The notes under the pieces are model-generated. The model searched no databases. It saw nothing but the letters and a program-made list of their open reading frames with translations, and had not been told where the DNA came from. This document shows positions 39,786 through 49,110 of a DNA stretch of 64,000 nucleotides, piece after piece. This DNA comes from Nocardia asteroides (GTDB taxonomy: Bacteria > Actinomycetota > Actinomycetes > Mycobacteriales > Mycobacteriaceae). Where the stretch lies: the NCBI GenBank assembly GCA_019930625.1, contig CP082844.1, forward strand, positions 4,278,001-4,342,000, given 5' to 3'. The stretch's first letter is position 1. The number at the start of each line of letters is the position of its first letter. A program made the translations under genes and the position numbers.

Positions 39786-41009
39786 GTGACCACAAGGATC
39801 GTCGTCGGCGTAGCCGGAGGAATCGCCGCCTACAAGGCGTGCTCTCTGGTCCGGCGGTTCACCGAGACCGGACACGACGTCCGGGTGATCCCCACCACGT
39901 CGGCGCTGGAGTTCGTCGGCAAGGCGACCTTCGAAGCACTGTCCGGGAACCCGGTGCACACCGGCGTGTTCTCCGACGTGCCCGAGGTTCCGCACGTTCG
40001 ACTGGGCCAGGAGGCGGACCTGGTGGTCATCGCCCCGGCGACTGCCGACCTCATGGCGCGCGCCGCGTCCGGCCGCGCCGACGACCTGCTCACCGCTACG
40101 TTGCTGACGGCCCGATGTCCGATCCTGTTCGCGCCCGCGATGCACACCGAGATGTGGGAGCATCCGGCGACCGTCGCCAACGTCGCGACGCTGCGCGCCC
40201 GCGGTGCGATCGTGATGGAGCCCGCGGCGGGCCGGCTCACCGGCGCCGACACCGGCCCGGGACGACTGCCCGAGCCCGAGGAGATCTTCGGCCTCGCGTC
40301 GCTGCTCATGGAGCGCGCCGACGCGATTCCGCGCGATCTGGAGGGCCGCCGGGTCGTCATCACGGCGGGCGGCACCAGGGAACCGCTGGATCCGGTGCGT
40401 TTCCTCGGTAACCGCAGCTCCGGCAAGCAGGGCTACGCGCTCGCGCGGGTCGCGGCCCAGCGCGGCGCCCACGTCACGCTGATCGCGGGCAACACGATCG
40501 AGATGGCGGCGCCCGCCGCCGTCGATCTGGTGCACATCACCACGGCCGAACAGCTGAAAACCGCCGTCGACAAGCATGCCGTCGGCGCCGACGCGGTGAT
40601 CATGGCCGCGGCGGTCGCCGATTTCCGGCCGACCAACGTCGCCGCCGCCAAGATCAAGAAGGGCGCGGGCGAGCCCGACGTCATCGCGCTGACCAAGACC
40701 GACGACATCCTCGCCGGACTGGTGCAGGCGCGACGCGACGGGCAGTTGCCCGGCACCGCGATCGTCGGCTTCGCCGCCGAGACCGGTGACGAGCACGGCG
40801 ACGTCCTCACCCATGCGCGGGCGAAGCTCGCACGCAAGGGCTGCGACCTGCTCGTGGTCAACGCGGTGGGAGAGGGCAAGGCGTTCGAGGTCGACACCAA
40901 CGACGGCTGGCTGCTCGGCGCGGACGGCACCGAGCAGGCACTCGATCACGGCTCGAAGGCGCTGTTGGCCAGCCGCGTGCTCGACGCGCTGAGTGTGTTG
41001 CTGCGCTGA
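39786..41009 (+). CDS. coaBC: Bifunctional phosphopantothenoylcysteine decarboxylase/synthase
   Basis: Two consecutive steps of coenzyme A synthesis. The 407 residues have the N-terminal CoaC flavoprotein domain (GVAGGIAAYKACSLVRR; catalytic-site His in VPHVRLG; substrate clamp PAMHTEMW with His where many have Asn). The C-terminal CoaB ligase domain has ITAGGTREPLDPVRFLGNRSSGKQG and AAAVADFRP. The GTG follows CCGGAGG 5 bp upstream. Confidence 0.95.
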   Translation: MTTRIVVGVAGGIAAYKACSLVRRFTETGHDVRVIPTTSALEFVGKATFEALSGNPVHTGVFSDVPEVPHVRLGQEADLVVIAPATADLMARAASGRADDLLTATLLTARCPILFAPAMHTEMWEHPATVANVATLRARGAIVMEPAAGRLTGADTGPGRLPEPEEIFGLASLLMERADAIPRDLEGRRVVITAGGTREPLDPVRFLGNRSSGKQGYALARVAAQRGAHVTLIAGNTIEMAAPAAVDLVHITTAEQLKTAVDKHAVGADAVIMAAAVADFRPTNVAAAKIKKGAGEPDVIALTKTDDILAGLVQARRDGQLPGTAIVGFAAETGDEHGDVLTHARAKLARKGCDLLVVNAVGEGKAFEVDTNDGWLLGADGTEQALDHGSKALLASRVLDALSVLLR

Positions 41010-41240
41010 GCCGACGGGTGCCTGCCAGGATTGCTGTCTGATCGGTCGTTCGTTCGCGACGCCGTCATCATTTCGGCACCGACGAGACACCGCGCGTTCG
41101 GCTGTCTGGGATGGCTGGGTAGTTGGCGCCCGTTCTGTCGGTGATTTGGAATAGTCTGAGATCTAAGGGTTGCGCGGTCGCGACATCGCGTTACTGTCGC
41201 AAGCCGATACGAGTAACCCGTTGAGGGAGAGGGAAGAACT

Positions 41241-42452
41241 GTGCGCACGTCCGGGAGCCGGCTTTTCACCAGTGAGTCCGTGACCGAAGGTCATCCGGAC
41301 AAAATCTGTGATGCCATCAGCGATTCCATTCTCGATGCGTTGCTCGCGGAAGATCCGCGCAGCCGGGTCGCGGTGGAAACCCTCGTGACGACCGGCCAGG
41401 TCCATGTCGCGGGTGAGGTCACCACGTCGGCGTACGCCGATATTCCGCGCATTGTCCGGGAAAAGGTCCTGGAAATCGGATATGACTCTTCGGCAAAGGG
41501 ATTCGACGGGAATTCCTGCGGTGTGAATATCGCGATCGGCGCGCAATCGCCGGATATCGCGCAGGGTGTGGACACCTCGCACGAGGCGCGCGTCGGGGGC
41601 TCCGACGACGAGATCGAGCGGCAGGGCGCAGGCGACCAAGGCCTGATGTTCGGGTACGCCACCAAGGACACCCCGGAGCTGATGCCGCTGCCGATCGCGC
41701 TGGCGCACCGGCTGTCGCGCCGCTTGACCGAGGTGCGCAAGTCCGGCGTGCTGCCCTACCTGCGTCCGGACGGCAAGACCCAGGTCACCATCGAGTACGA
41801 CGGCGACCGCCCGGTTCGCCTCGACACGGTGGTCATCTCCACCCAGCACGCCGCCGACATCGATCTGGACAACCTGCTCGCGCCCGACATCCGCGAGAAG
41901 GTTCTCGACGCGGTGCTCGCCGACCTCGACGTGCCGTCGCTGGACACCTCGAACATCCGTCTGCTGGTCAACCCCACCGGCAAGTTCGTGCTCGGTGGCC
42001 CGATGGGCGACGCGGGCCTGACCGGCCGCAAGATCATCGTCGACACCTACGGCGGCATGGCACGCCACGGCGGCGGCGCCTTCTCCGGCAAGGACCCGTC
42101 GAAGGTGGACCGTTCGGCCGCCTACGCCATGCGCTGGGTCGCGAAGAACGTGGTCGCGGCGGATCTGGCCGAGCGCGTCGAGGTCCAGGTGGCCTACGCG
42201 ATCGGCAAGGCGGCCCCGGTCGGCTTGTTCGTCGAGACCTTCGGCACCGAGAAGGTCGACCCGGCCCGCATCGCCACCGCGATCACCGAGGTCTTCGATC
42301 TGCGCCCCGGCGCGATCATCCGCGACCTGGACCTGCTGCGCCCGATTTACGCGCCGACCGCCGCGTACGGCCACTTCGGCCGCACCGACGTCGATCTGCC
42401 GTGGGAGCACACCGACCGCGCGGACAAGCTGCGCGCGGCCATCGGACTCTGA
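41241..42452 (+). CDS. metK: S-adenosylmethionine synthetase
   Basis: Forms SAM from ATP and methionine. The 403 residues have the MetK signatures [10 protein letters not shown] and [16 protein letters not shown], and the N-terminal [13 protein letters not shown]. The GTG has GAGGGAGAGGGAAG upstream. The 231-bp gap before it shows AT-rich TAGTCT near 41155 and weak inverted repeats, but no recognisable SAM riboswitch. Confidence 0.96.
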   Translation: MRTSGSRLFTSESVTEGHPDKICDAISDSILDALLAEDPRSRVAVETLVTTGQVHVAGEVTTSAYADIPRIVREKVLEIGYDSSAKGFDGNSCGVNIAIGAQSPDIAQGVDTSHEARVGGSDDEIERQGAGDQGLMFGYATKDTPELMPLPIALAHRLSRRLTEVRKSGVLPYLRPDGKTQVTIEYDGDRPVRLDTVVISTQHAADIDLDNLLAPDIREKVLDAVLADLDVPSLDTSNIRLLVNPTGKFVLGGPMGDAGLTGRKIIVDTYGGMARHGGGAFSGKDPSKVDRSAAYAMRWVAKNVVAADLAERVEVQVAYAIGKAAPVGLFVETFGTEKVDPARIATAITEVFDLRPGAIIRDLDLLRPIYAPTAAYGHFGRTDVDLPWEHTDRADKLRAAIGL

Positions 42453-42468
42453 CCCCGATCGGGTCGGA

Positions 42469-44937
42469 GTGAACGAACCCGCGGCGGATACCTCCGCTAC
42501 CGAAGCGGACCGTACAGCCGCGGGTCCCGCACCTGTCGCGCTGCCGATCGCCCGGGTCCTCCCGCTGCTGTCGCCCGCGCATCTCGACCGCGACTTCGAC
42601 TACCTGGTGTCCCCCGAGCTGGACGAAATCGCCCAGCCCGGGGTCCGGGTGCGTGTCCGTTTCGCGGGCCGCCTCGTCGACGGTTACCTGCTCGCGCGAC
42701 TGGCGCACAGTGACCACGGCGGCAAGCTGGTCAAGCTCGAACGCGTCGTCTCCGGCGAACGCGTGCTGACCCCGGAGATCCTCCAGTTGGCCGGTGCGGT
42801 GGCCGCCCGCTACGCGGGCACTCGCGCGGATGTCCTGCGCTTGGCCATCCCGCCGCGTCACGCGCGCACCGAAACCGGTGGCGGCAAGAAGTCCGCTGCG
42901 GCGCAACCTGTTTCCACCGAAGCCCCGGTTTCCGCTGCCGATCCTGCCCTGGTCCACGGCGTTGACGAGCATGCCGTTGAAACCGAAATCGACGGTGGCT
43001 CAACCTCTGCGCAGTCGCCTGCCGTGAATTCCAGCCCTGCCGAGCCGATTTCGCGGTCGGTGTCGATGAGACCTTCTGTCGGGCAGTCCGACTCGGTAGT
43101 ACACGGTGCGAAAGCGGTGCGCGCGGATATCGGACCGGCCAGGGCAGCCGGACCCGGTGGTTCGAGCCCGGCGAACGGGGAGAGCGCCGTGCGGTCGCCC
43201 GTTGAAGGGGCAGATGGTGGTGAGCCTGATACGGACCCTCACTCCGCCGCCGCGACCACGAACCCGGCCGCCCCCGCCGACTCGCCCGTTCCACAGGACC
43301 TTCCGGCCGTAGCGGTAGATCTCGCTTCCTGGGAGCGTTACGTCCACGGCGCGGCGTTCGTCGGTGCGCTAGCGGAGGGAAAAGGCGCGCGGGCGGCTTG
43401 GCAGGCGCTGCCCGGGGAGGACTGGCCTCGCCGTCTGGCCGAGCTGGCCGCAGTGGTGGCCCGGCACGGGCGCAGCGCGATCCTCATGGTGCCCGACCAG
43501 CGGGATCTCGACCGGGTGCTGGCGGAATGTGTTGCGCTGGTGGGAGACTCCGCGGTCGGTCTGGCGGCGGGCCTCGGTCCAGCGGCCCGGTATCGGCGTT
43601 GGCTCGCGGTGTTGCGAGGTTCGGCGCGGGTGGTGGTCGGCACGCGCAGCGCCGTGTTCGCACCGGCGGCGCGCCTCGGGCTGATCGCGCTGTGGGACGA
43701 CGGCGACGACACCTACGCCGAACAGCGCGCACCGTATCCGCACGCGCGTGAGGTGGCGATGTTGCGGGCGCACGAGACCGGTGCGGCGTTCGTCGCGGCG
43801 GGTTTCGCGCGCACCGCGGAGATCCAAGCCGTGGTCGAATCCGGCTGGGCGCACGATCTGGTGGCCGACCGTGCCGTCCTGCGCAAGGTCACTCCCCGCA
43901 TCAGCGCCCCCGGCGACAGCGACATCGCACTGGAGCGCGATCCGGTGGCGCGGGCCGTCCGGGTTCCCGGTGTCGCCTTCGCGGCCGCACGGGCGGCTCT
44001 GAAAGAGGGGGCGCCGGTACTGGTCCAGGTGCCGCGTCGCGGATACATTCCCGCGCTCGCCTGCGGGAAATGCCGCACGCCTGCCCGATGCAGGCACTGC
44101 AATGGACCGCTCGCGCTGCCGGAGGCCGGCGGACCGCGGGGATCGGCGGCCGAATCCGGCGCGGCAGCACACAGCCCCGCTTGCCGCTGGTGCGGGATCA
44201 CCGAGGCCGCGTTCCGCTGCGGCACCTGCGGGTCGCGCTCGCTGCGCGCCGTGGTGATCGGCGCGACGCGTACGGCGGAGGAACTCGGCCGTGCTTTTCC
44301 CGGTGTGCCGATTCGTGGTTCCGGCGGCGGCGCGGTACTCGACACCGTGGAACCTGGCGCGCAGGTGGTCGTCGCGACGGTCGGCGCCGAACCCGTGGTC
44401 CACGGTGGATACGGTGTGGCCCTCTTGCTCGACGGCTGGGCCTTGCTCGGCCGTGCCGACCTGCGAGCTGCCGAGGACGCACTGCGCCGCTGGATGGCCG
44501 CCGCGGCGCTGGTCCGCGCGCACGGCCAGGTCATCGTGATGGCCGAGCCTTCGATTCCCACCGTGCAGGCGCTGGTCCGGTGGGATCCGGTGGGCGCCGC
44601 GCGCGCCGAGGTCGCCGCCCGCGCGGAGGTCGGCTTCCCGCCGGCGGTTCGTCTGGCCGCCATCGATGGCACCGCCGACACCATCGCCGAACTGCTCTCG
44701 GCAGCGGACCTCCCCGACACCGTCGATCGCCTCGGACCGGTACCGCTGCCGGACGGCGCCCGCAAACCGTTCTCCTCCGGCGATTCCCCCGCCGCCGTCG
44801 AACGCTTGCTGCTGCGGGTCGAGCGCCGCTACGGAGGAGCGCTCGCGCGTGCGCTGCGCGCCGCCCAGGCGGTGCGCAGCACACACCGCACCGATGCCCC
44901 TCTCCGCGTCCAGATCGACCCGGTCGACATCGGCTGA
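42469..44937 (+). CDS. priA: PriA-like primosomal protein, helicase motifs lost
   Basis: An 822-residue primosome protein. The 3'-end-binding N-terminal domain (LPLLSPAHLDRDFDYLVSPEL) and the zinc-binding cysteines (CGKCRTPARCRHC and CRWCG...CGTCG) are preserved. The Walker A of functional PriA is absent: the corresponding place reads VGALAEGKGARAAW. The DEAH box is replaced by LWDDGDDTY. Loss of helicase activity is known for actinobacterial PriA. About 150 residues of low-complexity A/P/S/E-rich sequence (roughly 130-285) separate the N-terminal and core domains. GTG start 16 bp after metK. Confidence 0.9.
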   Translation: MNEPAADTSATEADRTAAGPAPVALPIARVLPLLSPAHLDRDFDYLVSPELDEIAQPGVRVRVRFAGRLVDGYLLARLAHSDHGGKLVKLERVVSGERVLTPEILQLAGAVAARYAGTRADVLRLAIPPRHARTETGGGKKSAAAQPVSTEAPVSAADPALVHGVDEHAVETEIDGGSTSAQSPAVNSSPAEPISRSVSMRPSVGQSDSVVHGAKAVRADIGPARAAGPGGSSPANGESAVRSPVEGADGGEPDTDPHSAAATTNPAAPADSPVPQDLPAVAVDLASWERYVHGAAFVGALAEGKGARAAWQALPGEDWPRRLAELAAVVARHGRSAILMVPDQRDLDRVLAECVALVGDSAVGLAAGLGPAARYRRWLAVLRGSARVVVGTRSAVFAPAARLGLIALWDDGDDTYAEQRAPYPHAREVAMLRAHETGAAFVAAGFARTAEIQAVVESGWAHDLVADRAVLRKVTPRISAPGDSDIALERDPVARAVRVPGVAFAAARAALKEGAPVLVQVPRRGYIPALACGKCRTPARCRHCNGPLALPEAGGPRGSAAESGAAAHSPACRWCGITEAAFRCGTCGSRSLRAVVIGATRTAEELGRAFPGVPIRGSGGGAVLDTVEPGAQVVVATVGAEPVVHGGYGVALLLDGWALLGRADLRAAEDALRRWMAAAALVRAHGQVIVMAEPSIPTVQALVRWDPVGAARAEVAARAEVGFPPAVRLAAIDGTADTIAELLSAADLPDTVDRLGPVPLPDGARKPFSSGDSPAAVERLLLRVERRYGGALARALRAAQAVRSTHRTDAPLRVQIDPVDIG

Positions 44938-45058
44938 CGAGCCCCGGTGCGGCGAGTGCGTGGTTCGAGTCCGAGAAGACCGGCGACGTGGTCCCGATCC
45001 GAGCCGGAGACGATGACGTCACCGACCGTCCGACTTGTGGCGCGGTGTTCCTCGGGCG

Positions 45059-45901
45059 TCAGGCGAAGACCGCTCGATTGCGCATGGCCCACTCGGCGTA
45101 CTTCGTAGCGGGGCGTCCGAGCACGCGCGGTACATCGGGGCTGATCCGCTGTTCTGCGGGTGTCGGCTCGCCGAGGATCGTCAGCGTGTGCTCGACCACC
45201 GGCTCCGGCATGAAACCGAGCATCGCCGAATGCGCCTGCGCCCGAGTCAGTTCCACGAATCGGAGCGGCTCGTCCAGTGCCTCGCCGAGCGCCTGGGCCT
45301 GGGTTCGTGGAGTGGACAGTTCGGGTCCGGTGAGGGTGTAGACCTGCCCCGCGTGCCGGTCGTCGCGCAACGCCGCCGCTGCGACCGCGGCGATGTCGGC
45401 CGGATCGATCGAGGGGAGACCGACGTCACCGAACGGCGCGGCGACCAGACGTTGCGTGCGCACCGATTCCACCCATGCGTAGGTATTCGAGAAGAACCCG
45501 GCCGGTCGCAGGAAGGTCCAGTCCAACCCCGACTCCCTGATCGACTGCTCGTAGGCGATGAGCCGGGCGTAGCCGACCGCCTCGGGCCGGGTCGCCACGC
45601 CCTGTGAGGACACGAAGACCACGCGCCGCACGCCGCCCGCCGCGGCGGTTTTCAGCACCCGCTCTGGTTCCGGACCCGCCACCAACTGCTCGCCGGTGAT
45701 CAAGAGAAACAGGGTATCGGCTCCGGTGAAGGCGGGGGAGAGGCTCTCCGGCTCGCCGAGATCGGCTTGAACCGATCGGACTCCCGCGGGCGGTGGGTGG
45801 CCGGCATGCCGTGCGACGGCCGTGACCTCTTCCCCGGCGTCGGCCAGCAAGCGCACGAGGGGCGCGCCGATATTTCCGGTGGCTCCGGTGACCACGATCA
45901 T
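45059..45901 (-). CDS. NmrA-like NAD(P)-binding oxidoreductase
   Basis: A 280-residue atypical SDR with the Rossmann loop VTGATGNIGAPLV (4-16). VFVSSQGVATRPEAVGYARLIAYEQSIRESGLDWTFLRP is typical of quinone-reductase-like NmrA proteins. It lacks a standard YxxxK catalytic pair at the SDR position. It is divergent from a TetR gene with shared operators, so probably inducible by that regulator's ligand. It may reduce quinones or act as a redox sensor. Confidence 0.82.
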   Translation of the reverse strand: MIVVTGATGNIGAPLVRLLADAGEEVTAVARHAGHPPPAGVRSVQADLGEPESLSPAFTGADTLFLLITGEQLVAGPEPERVLKTAAAGGVRRVVFVSSQGVATRPEAVGYARLIAYEQSIRESGLDWTFLRPAGFFSNTYAWVESVRTQRLVAAPFGDVGLPSIDPADIAAVAAAALRDDRHAGQVYTLTGPELSTPRTQAQALGEALDEPLRFVELTRAQAHSAMLGFMPEPVVEHTLTILGEPTPAEQRISPDVPRVLGRPATKYAEWAMRNRAVFA

Positions 45902-45910
45902 GACAACTCC

Positions 45911-45979
45911 TAAGTTAGTTGGCTGACTTAACGAACGTAGCCGGTCGTACCCGCATTGTCTACAGTTAGTTGTATGACT
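45911..45979. promoter_or_regulatory. Two operator copies in the NmrA-TetR divergent promoter
   Basis: AGTTAGTTGNNTGACT occurs at 45913-45928 and 45964-45979. The first lies inside a 20-bp near-perfect palindrome (45911-45930, TAAGTTAG/CTGACTTA). The second covers the TetR start codon. Confidence 0.68.
45961..45966 (+). promoter_or_regulatory. Candidate -10 element for leaderless TetR gene
   Basis: TACAGT ends 7 nt before the ATG at 45974 and overlaps the second operator copy. Confidence 0.45.
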
Positions 45980-46552
45980 GACTCAGGGACGGCAACCCGG
46001 ATGGGCAAGCGGGAGCGGCTGGTCGAAGCTGCCGTGCGGGTGTTCTATCAGCAGGGCGTGGAGAAGACGACCATCGCCGACATCGCCCGCGCCGCCGAGG
46101 TGCCCGTCGGCAACGTCTACTACTACTTCAAGACGAAAGACCAGCTCATCGAGGCGGCCATCGGCTCGCACGCCCGCATCCTGGAGGCCGTGATCGCCGC
46201 GAGCGACCGGCATGAGAAGCCTTCGGAGCGGCTGAAGGCGCTGATCGCGGGTTGGGTCGCCGAGCGTGACCAGACCGTGCGTTACGGCTGCCCATTCGGC
46301 ACCTTGTCCTCGGAATTGGACAAGCGGGGTGACGGGTTGGATACCGCGGCCGCCGATGTGATGCGCGTGCTGGTGGACTGGGCCGAACGACAGTTCGCGG
46401 AGATGGGGCGCGCCGACTCCCGTGAGCTCGCGGTCGCATATGTCGCGGCTTATCAAGGTATTTCCCTGCTCACCAACACTTTTCGGGACCCCGAGCTCAT
46501 GGTCGACGAAGGGGCGCGGCTGGCGCGCTGGATCGACTCGCTGGTGATCTGA
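45974..46552 (+). CDS. TetR-family regulator, divergent from NmrA-like gene
   Basis: A 192-residue repressor; the HTH reads RERLVEAAVRVFYQQGVEKTTIADIARAAEVPVGNVYYYFKTKDQLI. The C-terminal domain resembles the LmrA/YxaF type (YGCPFGTLSSELDKRGDGL). The ATG at 45974 overlaps an operator copy, consistent with autorepression. Confidence 0.88.
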   Translation: MTDSGTATRMGKRERLVEAAVRVFYQQGVEKTTIADIARAAEVPVGNVYYYFKTKDQLIEAAIGSHARILEAVIAASDRHEKPSERLKALIAGWVAERDQTVRYGCPFGTLSSELDKRGDGLDTAAADVMRVLVDWAERQFAEMGRADSRELAVAYVAAYQGISLLTNTFRDPELMVDEGARLARWIDSLVI

Positions 46553-46602
46553 ACCTTTTCTCGCGCCCGCGTCGGAAAACGCCCTTGCACTCGATGCATT
46601 GC

Positions 46603-46612
46603 CGATATATCG
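46603..46612. promoter_or_regulatory. Palindrome in the padR promoter
   Basis: CGATATATCG, a perfect 10-bp palindrome, lies 42 bp before the padR ATG and 12 bp after a TTGCAC -35-like hexamer. AT-rich palindromes of this kind are typical PadR operators. Confidence 0.5.
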
Positions 46613-46653
46613 TCGATAGCGTGAAACGAACACGAGAGCCCTGGGAGGCTGAC

Positions 46654-47307
46654 ATGGAACACCAAGAACATCGAGAATTCGGCCGACGTGGCCGCGGGCC
46701 TTTGCCCGGCTATGAGGGCTTCGAACACGGCTCGCGCTTCCGCAGGGGCGGACGCCACGGCTTCGGTCCCGAGTTCGGTCCGGGGTTCGGCCCCGGCTTC
46801 GGCCCGGGTTTCGGCCCGCACTTCGGTCGCGGGCGGGGTCGCGGCGGCCGGGGCAGGCGCGGTGACGTACGCGCCGCCGTGTTGCTGCTCCTGGCCGAGC
46901 AGCCCATGCACGGATACGAACTCATCCAGCAGATCCGCGAGCGCAGCAACGACATCTGGCGGCCGAGTCCTGGCTCGATCTATCCTGCGCTGGCGCAACT
47001 GGAGGACGAGGGTCTGGTCCTCATCGAGAAGGTCGCCGGGCGCAAGACCGCTAAGCTCACCGAGACCGGTACCGAGTACGTCGCGGCGAACCGGGACGAG
47101 CTGGGCGATCCCTGGGCGGACGTGCGGGAGGACGTCGGAGCGCAGGCGATGGACCTGCGCGGGCTCGCCGCGCAGCTAATGGGCGCGGTGGCGCAGGTCG
47201 CCGCGGCGGGTACTCCGCAGCAGGCGGCGCGTGCGGCGGAGTTGCTCACCGAGACCCGCAAGTCTCTTTACCGCATTCTCGCCGAGGACGAGACCCCCGA
47301 GAAGTAG
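46654..47307 (+). CDS. PadR-family regulator with Gly-rich N-terminal tract
   Basis: A 217-residue protein. The winged-helix domain (about 72-150) reads DVRAAVLLLLAEQPMHGYELIQQIRERSNDIWRPSPGSIYPALAQLEDEGLV, followed by a helical dimerisation region. The first 70 residues are charged and then Gly/Phe/Arg-rich with degenerate FGPG repeats (near 46762-46830), a feature shared by some actinobacterial PadR proteins. The ATG follows GGGAGG. It may control itself and the lipase gene 60 bp downstream. Confidence 0.87.
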   Translation: MEHQEHREFGRRGRGPLPGYEGFEHGSRFRRGGRHGFGPEFGPGFGPGFGPGFGPHFGRGRGRGGRGRRGDVRAAVLLLLAEQPMHGYELIQQIRERSNDIWRPSPGSIYPALAQLEDEGLVLIEKVAGRKTAKLTETGTEYVAANRDELGDPWADVREDVGAQAMDLRGLAAQLMGAVAQVAAAGTPQQAARAAELLTETRKSLYRILAEDETPEK

Positions 47308-47367
47308 GGGAGGCGAAACACCCCGATACGGCGAGCATTTCGAGCCGATCGGAGAGATCATTGTGAG

Positions 47368-48375
47368 ATGCGACAGCCGACTGCAGCGGGAGCTTGGGGT
47401 ATTTCACACTTGCGTGGCGCCGTGCTGGCCTTGGTGGTCGCCGGCGCCGCCGCGCTGGGCCCGGGCGTGGCGGCGGCCGAGCCGCCCGGTTTGCGTCCGG
47501 CCGATGTGCCGACCTACCCCGCGCCGCCGCAGTCCGACCACCTGGCCGCCGCGTGGTATCAGAAGAGCCACCCGAACGCGGTACCGGCCGGTACCAACAA
47601 CTTCGGCTGCGTCCCCAGTGCCGAGCATCCCCGTCCGGTGGTGCTCGCGCATGGTACCGACTCCTCGGCCTATTCCGACTGGGCGGGGATCGCGCCGCGG
47701 CTCACCGCGGCCGGATTCTGCGTCTTCGCCGTGAATTACGGCGGTAAACCCGGTGCGGAGAGCTACGGCACCGAGGATCTGGTGCTCAGTGCCTACCAGA
47801 TCGGCGCGTTCGTCGATCAGGTGCTCGCGGCGACCGGCGCGGGCAAGGTCGACCTGGTCGGGTTCTCGCAAGGCGCCAACGTGACCCGCTACTTCGTCAA
47901 CAAGCTGGGTGGTGCGCCCAAGGTCGAGCAGTGGGTCGGCCTCGCCTCGCCCAGCTACGGCGGTGTGATGTACGGGCTGGTGCCGGTCGCCCAAGCGATC
48001 CCCGGCGCGTTGCAGGCGTTCGCTCAGGTGACTTCGCTCGCCGCGGTGCAGCAGGCGGAGGGGTCGCCGACCATGCTGGCTCTCAACGCGGGCGGCGACA
48101 CGGTGCCCGGCGTGGGGTACGTGACCATCGGCAGCCGCGTCGACGAGATGATCCAGCCGTTCGAGAACATCGCGCTGCGGGGGCCGGGTGCGCGGAACAT
48201 CGCCCTGCAGGACTTGTGCCCGGTCAACCACACCGGGCACTTCCACATGGTGTACGACCCGTTCGTACAGGAGTTGCTGCTGACCGTGCTGGATCCGGGC
48301 AGTCCCGCGCCGGTGTGCCGGGCGGTCCCGATCGGCACCGGTATTCCCGAGGTGATCATCGCGGGCAACTCCTGA
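47368..48375 (+). CDS. Secreted lipase/esterase of the alpha/beta hydrolase fold
   Basis: A 335-residue exported protein. Residues 1-38 form a signal peptide (HLRGAVLALVVAGAAALGPGVAAAEP). The oxyanion region is VVLAHGTDSS, the nucleophile is S167 in GFSQG, the acid is probably the Asp of NAGGDTVPG, and the His is in NHTGHFHM. Cysteines in FGCVPS, GFCVFA, DLCPV and PVCRAV could form two disulfides. Similar to actinobacterial class 2 triacylglycerol lipases. Probably co-transcribed with padR. Confidence 0.85.
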   Translation: MRQPTAAGAWGISHLRGAVLALVVAGAAALGPGVAAAEPPGLRPADVPTYPAPPQSDHLAAAWYQKSHPNAVPAGTNNFGCVPSAEHPRPVVLAHGTDSSAYSDWAGIAPRLTAAGFCVFAVNYGGKPGAESYGTEDLVLSAYQIGAFVDQVLAATGAGKVDLVGFSQGANVTRYFVNKLGGAPKVEQWVGLASPSYGGVMYGLVPVAQAIPGALQAFAQVTSLAAVQQAEGSPTMLALNAGGDTVPGVGYVTIGSRVDEMIQPFENIALRGPGARNIALQDLCPVNHTGHFHMVYDPFVQELLLTVLDPGSPAPVCRAVPIGTGIPEVIIAGNS

Positions 48376-48484
48376 GCCGGAGGTCGCCCGAAGACCGCTC
48401 CGCGGAGGCGGTGAACAGCCCCGAGTGGAGCTACTACGACCGCAAGGCACGAGGCATAGCTAGGGTCGCTTGCGTAAACGATAG

Positions 48485-48513
48485 TTCCATCACTGATTGA
48501 ACCGTCGATGGAA
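48485..48513. promoter_or_regulatory. Inverted repeat upstream of TetR/OYE operon
   Basis: TTCCATC (48485-48491) and GATGGAA (48507-48513) are separated by 15 bp. Its right arm covers an in-frame ATG at 48508, which favours the later ATG at 48532 as the TetR start. Confidence 0.5.
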
Positions 48514-48531
48514 ACGTGTTTCACTGATCGC

Positions 48532-49110
48532 ATGCCGAAACAGGTCTCCGAATCCGTGAACACTCGCGAGCGTCTACTGACAGCCGCCGAACGGCTGCTG
48601 CTCGAGGGCCGCTACGACGAGGTGTCGGTGCGGGGGATCTGCGCGGAGGCCGGAGCGAATCCGGCGGCGGTGCACTACCACTTCGGATCGAAGGACGCGC
48701 TTGTCGCGGCGTTGCTGGAGGCGCGCCTGGGGCCCGTGTGGGAGGACCGGTTGTCAGCTGTCACCAGCGGACCGGGGTCGATCACCGACGTTGTCGACGC
48801 GGTGATCGAGCCCTTCGTCGAGTTGTCCGCCGATCCGGTGGGGCGCATGCACCTGAGGTTGCTGGCGCAATTCGTGCTCGGCAGGCAGGTGACCGAGTGG
48901 CGTCAGCCGTGGTTCCGCATGGATTCGTGGGTGAGCCTGTTGCCGGGGTTGAGCGAACGGGAGAGCAGGCGTCGGTGGATGTTGGCGTTCGACCTCCTCA
49001 TCATGCGATTCGGCAGTGCGGAGCACCGAGAGATATCGCAGGAGGCGGTCGCCACCCTCCGGGAATTCGTGGTCGCCGGATTGACCGCGCCGACAGGAGA
49101 GAAACGATGA
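48532..49110 (+). CDS. TetR-family regulator in operon with OYE-type oxidoreductase
   Basis: A 192-residue protein with HTH region TRERLLTAAERLLLEGRYDEVSVRGICAEAGANPAAVHYHFGSKDALV, related to the CerR/YbiH group by its C-terminal helix pattern. Its stop overlaps the oxidoreductase start (ATGA), so the two are co-translated. Self-control through the upstream inverted repeat is likely. Confidence 0.86.
   Translation: MPKQVSESVNTRERLLTAAERLLLEGRYDEVSVRGICAEAGANPAAVHYHFGSKDALVAALLEARLGPVWEDRLSAVTSGPGSITDVVDAVIEPFVELSADPVGRMHLRLLAQFVLGRQVTEWRQPWFRMDSWVSLLPGLSERESRRRWMLAFDLLIMRFGSAEHREISQEAVATLREFVVAGLTAPTGEKR

Noticed and set aside
41010..41240. SAM riboswitch upstream of metK
   Set aside because: Neither the SAM-I core nor a SAM-IV-like pattern could be found; only weak inverted repeats.
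46762..46830. Degenerate 12-bp TTCGGNCCNGGN repeats in padR as a separate element
   Set aside because: They are part of the coding Gly-rich tract and explained by the protein sequence.
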